64,000 nucleotides of DNA, taken from contig AP031351.1 in assembly GCA_037833965.1 (NCBI GenBank), positions 9,994,501-10,058,500 on the forward strand. The letters run 5' to 3'. Below, piece after piece: positions 58,715 to 64,000 of this stretch. Made by a program: the position numbers and the translations under genes. The stretch's first letter is position 1; every line of letters begins with the position of its first letter. The DNA comes from Marchantia polymorpha subsp. ruderalis. Lineage: Eukaryota > Streptophyta > Marchantiopsida > Marchantiales > Marchantiaceae. A model generated the notes under the pieces. The model was not told the origin of the DNA and did not search any database. It saw only the letters and a list, made by a program, of their open reading frames with translations.

Positions 58715-60156
58715 TAGTGTTAATATGGAAGAACTACTTTAATAAGTGTGTGGAAAATCCCTTCGAGAAGATCACACATATCCATGCATGGTTATATTAG
58801 GCGACTAAATTAACTAAATTTGCACTCCCTCTAGCGCCTAAATTAATTGGCTGAGAATTGGAGCATATGAGATTGGGAGATGTTAACCATTCAATTTATT
58901 AATGCATCAGTCTCATAACTCACGGAGGTCAAAATCTGCAGTTTATAAATCAATTTTTCTCTCTCCCAGTGCAAGCATTACTACTCTCTCCCCCTTTTAC
59001 CTCCAAACCCTCACTTGTTCTCAAATGCACTACAGTACACTTTTAGCACAAAAGTTTCTAAATCACCTAAATTAGTTTTCTTGATGCTACTAGATTAAAC
59101 TAATATAACCAAGCCCGCACATAGCCTAAGTGAGAATTCGGAATATCTATTGTAATTTTGAATATTTGAAGTCTATATTTCGCGCTTCATCGATTTCCTC
59201 CCGGACTTCGAGGGGGAATATAAATCTTGCAATCTAGTTCGATTTTCCCCCAAGACTTCGAGAGGTATTATATATGTTGCACCCTATTTCGAGTCATGTG
59301 TGTACATTAATCTGAAATACCATAAACGGCAAGTGAGTCGTCATCAGTCGACGCATTTAAAACAGGTAGAGGGTTTTTTCACGAAGACAAAGTGTTCCAT
59401 CGCGCAATACTGCATTGGACTACAGAATCCTTCACTGGATGGCGTTTGCCACATTAATCGAGTTCCCTTAAATCCAAAGGGAGGGTAATCAAAGACGCAG
59501 CAGCAATCACGCCCCGAGTGGAGTGGTCCGCGCAGAGTGCGATTCGTGGGGGAGAATTTGAAGTGTCACAAGATTCGACTGACAATTTTCTTCGTGCCTC
59601 CATATCATATCAGCTGGAGTGGAAACCCACATCAGCACGGGGAAAGATTAGGTTCCTGGAACTCGGCAATGACTGGGGGCCTGCATTGACATGCAGCTTA
59701 GTTTTTGTGAACTCAGTGGGCAACCGATGGGTGCACTAGTCCCTCCGTGTGCTCTTTCATAACATTCTCATTCTCACAACATTTTTTCAAGCGACTCCGG
59801 ATTAGGGAGGACAGGCATAGCGTGTGAGAGCGAGGATTACCTGGCAGCGAGAGGATTCGACAGGATCGTCGTTCTCATTGATGCGTTTATGTGCATTTCT
59901 GCGTGTCCAGGAGGAGAAGTGAGGCTCCTCGCTGTGGCAGAATCACGGGGGTTCGGAGTTCGTCTCGAGAGTCCTCTGATTACTGTGTAGACTCATAGCA
60001 TCATTGTTCTGTCATCGCCTGAAACGGAGGCTTACAATGTGACGTTGAAGAGATTTTGACTGAATATTGCGGATTTGAACTTTGCGAACTTTCTTGTTTC
60101 CAGCGACCTCGTTCTCTGCGGTGGTCGCGAGCGAGAGGAGGTTGGAGCCTACAAAC
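58715..60156 (+). promoter_or_regulatory. Intergenic then SAC3B promoter/5' leader
   Basis: AT-rich to about 59300, then mixed sequence with no convincing coding frame. A pyrimidine-rich tract ending TTTCCAG at about 60104 followed by CGACCTCG looks like an acceptor, so the leader may be spliced. The 5' exon would lie around 59750-60000. Confidence 0.4.
59190..59288 (+). repeat. Two-copy ~49-bp tandem duplication
   Basis: TCGATTTCCTCCCGGACTTC (59190) and TCGATTTTCCCCCAAGACTT (59239) start two imperfect copies, each with ACTTCGAG(G/A)GG, a TATA(A/T)AT and TTGCA. Both lie upstream of the SAC3B leader. Confidence 0.7.
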
Positions 60157-60300
60157 ATGGGAGTGATTGGCTCAGAGGATAGTGAGAAGGATCAGTTAGT
60201 TCCGGGTGTTCCTGCTACAGCTAAACTTGCACTTCAAAGCATTTGTCAGCGTATTCTCTGCATCTATTTCGATCTGGTGGATTGTAGACTAGTGTCTTGA
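60157..60300 (+). promoter_or_regulatory. Upstream ORF (47 codons) in the SAC3B leader
   Basis: ATG in AACATGG context (A at -3, G at +4, strong) opens 'MGVIGSEDSEKDQLVPGVP...' and ends TGA at 60298-60300, 37 bases before the main ATG and in another frame. If transcribed it should reduce or regulate SAC3B translation. An alternative is that this is an upstream in-frame exon of another isoform. Confidence 0.45.
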
Positions 60301-60337
60301 ATCTACGAGAGCTGGAGTATCCAACCTCCTTTGACCA

Positions 60338-63300
60338 ATGGACGACAACATGAAGAGAGTTGTTTTTGGTAGTCAAACCACGTCTCCCAAGCTGAATCCA
60401 GCATCTACAGGAAACTGGACCGCGGAAGAGTCAATTGTATTTGGCCCGGGTGCTTCTGGAAAACGTTCAGCTGAAGGAGCTACAGCCTCTGACAGAGGAG
60501 GACCAGGTGGCCCTGGCAGGAGAGAGCGTGGCATCAAGCAGCCCCAGCTAGGTCCACCGCAAGTCGGCAAGGGATATTTTAGAGGCTATGAGCAGCCATT
60601 TGCACCGCAACAAGTTGGAAAAGGATACGCAAAGAGTCCTGATCAGCAGCAGTTTGGACAGCAACAACTTGGCAAGGTATTTGCGAAGAGTCCTGAGCAG
60701 CAGCAATTTTCACACCAACAGCTGGGTAGAGGGTTTTCAAAGAGTCCTGAGCAGCAGCAATTTCCACAGCAACAGCTTGGTAAGGGGTTTCCCAAGAGTC
60801 CCGAGCAGCAGCAATTTCCACAACAACAGCTTGGTAAGGGGTTTTTCAAGAGTCCTGATCAGCAGCAATTTCCACATCAACAGCTTGGTAAGGGGTTTTC
60901 CAAGAGTCCTGATCAGCAGCAATTTCCACAGCAACAGCTTGGTAAGGGGTTTTCCAAGAGTCCTGATCAGCAGCAATTTCCACAGCAACAGCTTGGTAAG
61001 GGGTTTTCCAAGAGTCCTGATCAGCAGCAATTTCCACAGCAACAGCTTGGTAAGGGGTTTTCCAAGAGTCCTGATCAGCAGCAGTTTGCACAACAGCAAC
61101 TCGGTAAAGGATATACGAAGAGTCCTGATCAGCAGCTACACGCACAGCAGCAATTGAGCAGGGGATATGCTAAAAGTACTGAGCTCCAGCAGTCTTCCTT
61201 ACAACAGCCGAGGAAAGGATACTCAAAACACCAGGATCAGTATGAAGCACAGCAAGTCTCCAAAGGATATGCCAAGAGCCCTGACCAACAGAGGTATTTT
61301 CCTTCGCTTTTTGTTGCTCGATAAATAAATAAAATAGAGGATATTTCTGCACATAAGTCAGGGAGGAGACGGGAATGATTTACGACGAAATTCCCACTAT
61401 GCAACTTGTTCCGAATATGTACAACTTCGTGCTTGAGAAGATGGGTAGCCTGTTATATTTGCAGGTTAGATGGTAAGGTATTATGGTGGTTACATAAGTG
61501 GCACCATGTTTCTTGAGAAAAGTAATGTGCTTGTGTACGCTAAGGTCCAATCTCTTGAAGCAGTTCCTATGTTACACATTACTTGTGCATCTGTATAAAC
61601 ATTAATATCATGATACATTCCAGTTGGGCATTTTATACCGTCAATGTTGTGCTCTTTTGTTCAGCCTATTTTTGGCCTGTTTTGAATTGATACTCAACAA
61701 AAGGCCAAGTCAAATGCTTGTTGCCAGTCGATTCATTGTTATTTGAGGTCTTTACATATTTTTACAGAGAAGAAGAAGCTGCAAAGGAACGGAGACGGGT
61801 TAGATTTGGTGCCGAAGGAAGATCGACTGGAGCTACACAGCGCTTGGGACCTGAAGTTGCGAATGTCGAAAGACAAACTCCGAACAGTTCTCCAGGAGGA
61901 GAGATAGGAACCATGTTAGAACCTGGAAGTAGCCCCATACCGGGTGGAAACCTGAATAAGCGAGAAATGATCGTTGTCAGGCGTCCAGAAGTAATAATCG
62001 AGGACTCGTCAGAATTGGATGGGTTAGAGAGTTTAAACACTGAAGCTATACTCGGAATCTGTCCTGACATGTGTCCAGGTTTGTGTCTTTTAAAACTTCA
62101 TACAGCTTCATCAATACAATCTGTTGAAGTTTTATCACGTGCCCGTACTCAAATTTTAATATGTCAATGTAACTCTTCATGCCAACACGATCGTCTTATA
62201 AAACAGCTTGTTCGGCTTTGATTTAGAAATTGAGCGCGAAGAGCGGGAACGGAAGGGTGACCTTGACAGATTTGAGCGCGTGGAAGGTGATCGAAACCAG
62301 ACCAGTATAGATTTGGCAGTAAAGAAAGTGGGTTGATTCTGGATCAGATAACTTTTTTATTTCCAGCTTAGAACCATAATCTACTCAACTTAGAAATCAG
62401 CAGAATATATAATTCAATATTCAATAGATTTTGATTCTGATTGAGTGTTGGTTTGTTATATCATTGAGGTACTTAATTAGAAATGATCGGAAATCCTGAT
62501 GAGTATTTTATTTGCAGTATACAAGAACTGCTGAGAAGAGTGCTGTGTTGATTCGCCCTCTACCTGTGCTAAAAAGTACCATGACCCACTTACTCTCCCT
62601 GCTAGAAAGGGATCATGAAGATGACCTCCTTTCAGTTCACAACTTTCTGTGGGATCGCATGCGGGCTGTACGAATGGATCTTCGAATGCAACACATTTTC
62701 GGTGAAGATTCTATTACAATGCACGAACAAATGGTCAGCGTTAATCCTCGAGGACTACACCTTCAGATTTTGCAATACACGCTCTCTCTCTTCATTATGA
62801 CTTCGTTCATTGCACACCCTAGAGAATGCACAAAATCGCTGCCTGGTTGCACTGACAGATGAATTTGTCTTCTGCTTTCAGATCCGATTTCACATTTTAG
62901 CTATGCACGAGCTGTGCGAATATGTACAGGGAGAAGCGGGCGTTAGTGAAGGTTTTAATGCCCATCTGAATATAGAGCAGATGAACAAAACCTCCGTTGA
63001 TTTATTTCAGATGTATGAAGATCATGTGAAGCAAGGGATTTCAGTTCCTAGTGAGGCAGAATTCAGAGGATATTATGCTTTGCTAAAGCTTGACAAACAC
63101 CCCGGCTATCGAGTAAGTGTTCTTTGCTCTCATGGTTCCGTGGATTTTTTTAAGTCCCAGGAGTATATTCTGTGCTGCAATTAATCAATAGTATTATGGG
63201 ATTTTAATATTGTAATAATAATGTATTCAGGTAGAACCTGCAGAATTGTCGCTTGATCTAGCTAAAATGACTCCTGAAATAAGGAGGTCCCCACAAGTTC

Positions 63301-63748
63301 TCTTCGCGCGAGATGTTGCAAGGTGTGTGTTACGATTCACATGACCACTTTATATTTCACTACCAACAAAAGGTTATATGCGGATGGATCTACGATTTTC
63401 TATAAGTACCTCAGACCTAACTTGATGCCAAGTGTCTTTCCTACCTAACACGTAGACTTTTATGACTTCTGGCAGCCTTCCATTTTGTTTTAATATCGCC
63501 TGGTGCTGAAAGTTTCTCTTAGACATCAGCGATAACAAAGGTTCAAATTTTTTTTTTCTGTTTGGGGTGAAACTAACGTCCAGTAAATTTTTCTTCTCGT
63601 TGGCGGTTATTATCTTGTTTGTTGAATCCTAATGAAAGTGATTCTTGTAAGCAGGGCATGTAGAGGAAACAATTACGTTGCCTTTTTCAGGCTGGCGCGA
63701 CAGGCAACATACCTACAAGCTTGTTTGATGCATGCTCATTTTGCAAAG
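60338..63748 (+). CDS. SAC3B: SAC3B-like TREX-2 scaffold, 5' part, seven exons
   Basis: SAC3/GANP scaffold of the nuclear-pore TREX-2 complex (mRNA export). Exons 60338-61293, 61768-62078, 62227-62327, 62518-62733, 62882-63112, 63231-63322, 63655-63748 give 667 codons in one frame; the gene continues past 64000. N-terminus: 'MDDNMKRVVFGSQTTSP', a Gly/Pro stretch, then twelve 18-residue Q-rich repeats (residues 103-316). SAC3 domain: 'GICPDMCP', 'DLDRFERVEGDRNQTS', 'AVKKYTRTAEKSAVLIRPLP', 'LWDRMRAVRMDLRMQHIF', 'HELCEYVQGE', 'LNIEQMNKTSVDLFQMYEDH', 'EFRGYYALLKLDKHPGYRVE', 'AELSLDLAKMTPE', 'ATYLQACLMHAHFAK'. Very close to the Arabidopsis SAC3B domain as I remember it, more so than SAC3A or SAC3C. 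No breaks seen. Confidence 0.93.
60644..61285 (+). repeat. Coding minisatellite, 54-bp unit, ~12 copies, in SAC3B exon
   Basis: Each unit encodes 18 residues of the form QQQFPQQQLGKGFSKSPD. Copies 5-8 are nearly identical in DNA, edges are more diverged (unit 12 has 16 residues). Open frames in the other readings of this stretch are a by-product of the 54-bp period. Confidence 0.95.
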
Positions 63749-64000
63749 GTACATCTTTCCATATTCAGTACATTACGTATATACCGCCCTGGGATTTCAA
63801 ATGGTTACGGCGTTGATCTTAGAAGAGTACGTTTTTGAGGGAGAGCAATACCGGGAGGAAGACAAAGATAAAGTCTTTGTCGCAAACATTGGCGACAAAG
63901 ATATGATGGTGTGATAAGTTGGGTATGTAGGCCAATTTTTTCTCAAATGTGACATACTGATCCTTCAAGAGCAAAACGTAGCAGATCAAGACCAGCATGG
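63749..64000 (+). other. SAC3B intron running off the window
   Basis: Starts with GTACAT after 'HAHFAK'. The expected continuation ('LRTQAL...' in the family) is not present before 64000. Contains a 9-bp-stem hairpin CTTTGTCGC...GCGACAAAG at 63875-63900. Confidence 0.6.

Noticed and set aside
60588-61157. Long open frames in other readings of the SAC3B repeat, including leucine-rich antisense frames of 80-120 codons
   Set aside because: A 54-bp period is a multiple of three, so a stop-free unit stays open in every frame. The products are pure repeats of one unit, and the sense frame joins to the SAC3 domain.
63732-63914. Open frame continuing past the last SAC3B exon
   Set aside because: It is out of frame with the SAC3 domain and lies after a good GT donor; the expected family continuation is absent, so this is intron.
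24000-64000. CRISPR arrays, bacterial operons, phage or defence systems
   Set aside because: Genes have introns and plant families; no regularly spaced short repeats with unique spacers were seen.

Overview
The window is nuclear DNA of a land plant. Interrupted genes with GT-AG introns encode a plastid-type patatin/LRR lipase, a POLTERGEIST-like phosphatase, an F-box protein and a TREX-2 scaffold. They lie among plant-type LTR retrotransposons (a chromodomain Ty3/gypsy family and Ty1/copia) and hAT DNA-transposon debris. Short introns, a compact gene layout and moderate divergence from flowering-plant proteins suggest a bryophyte such as a liverwort or moss. That placement is inference.

Layout. 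1-4141: last eight exons of a phospholipase A I (PLA1-type) gene on +, with a U2 snRNA-like fragment in the intron at the left edge. 4142-8766: no confident gene. 8767-11354: decayed hAT transposon on -. 11420-11950: very old LTR plus leader of the same Ty3/gypsy family that is intact further right. 11951-26259: mostly AT-rich or non-coding, with a 100-bp tandem repeat at 21139-21413. 26260-28738: probable promoter/leader of a PP2C gene, with a 75-bp GA tract and a 16-bp palindrome containing TGACGTCA. 28739-31282: POL/PLL-type PP2C in three exons. 31283-36157: non-coding as far as I can see. 36158-37063: small two-exon F-box gene. 37064-42660: AT-rich, holding a decayed copia element (about 40050-42655) split by an old solo LTR. 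42692-54883: an old chromovirus on -, interrupted at 46803-52836 by a young full-length copy of the same family on +. 54889-58714: rest of a copia element whose 5' LTR region was split by the outer chromovirus and whose 3' LTR holds a hairpin-ended DNA-transposon derivative. 58715-64000: leader, upstream ORF and first seven coding exons of a SAC3B-type gene that runs off the right edge.

The four host genes are functionally unrelated: lipid hydrolysis, receptor-kinase/phosphatase signalling, protein turnover and mRNA export. Nothing suggests they work as a cluster. The most informative region is the nested retrotransposon block. Perfect 5-bp target-site duplications (GGTTG outer, TGACG inner) order the insertions, and opposite orientation makes kilobase-scale inverted repeats. 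The LTRs carry four copies of an ACGT-core element, CCACGTCA. Fossil LTRs elsewhere in the window show the same sequence decaying largely by C-to-T and G-to-A change. I found no operon-like or clearly new enzymatic system. The strongest candidates for new biology are the hairpin-forming nested element, the shared frame-offset gag leader ORF, and the stress-element-like LTR promoter.
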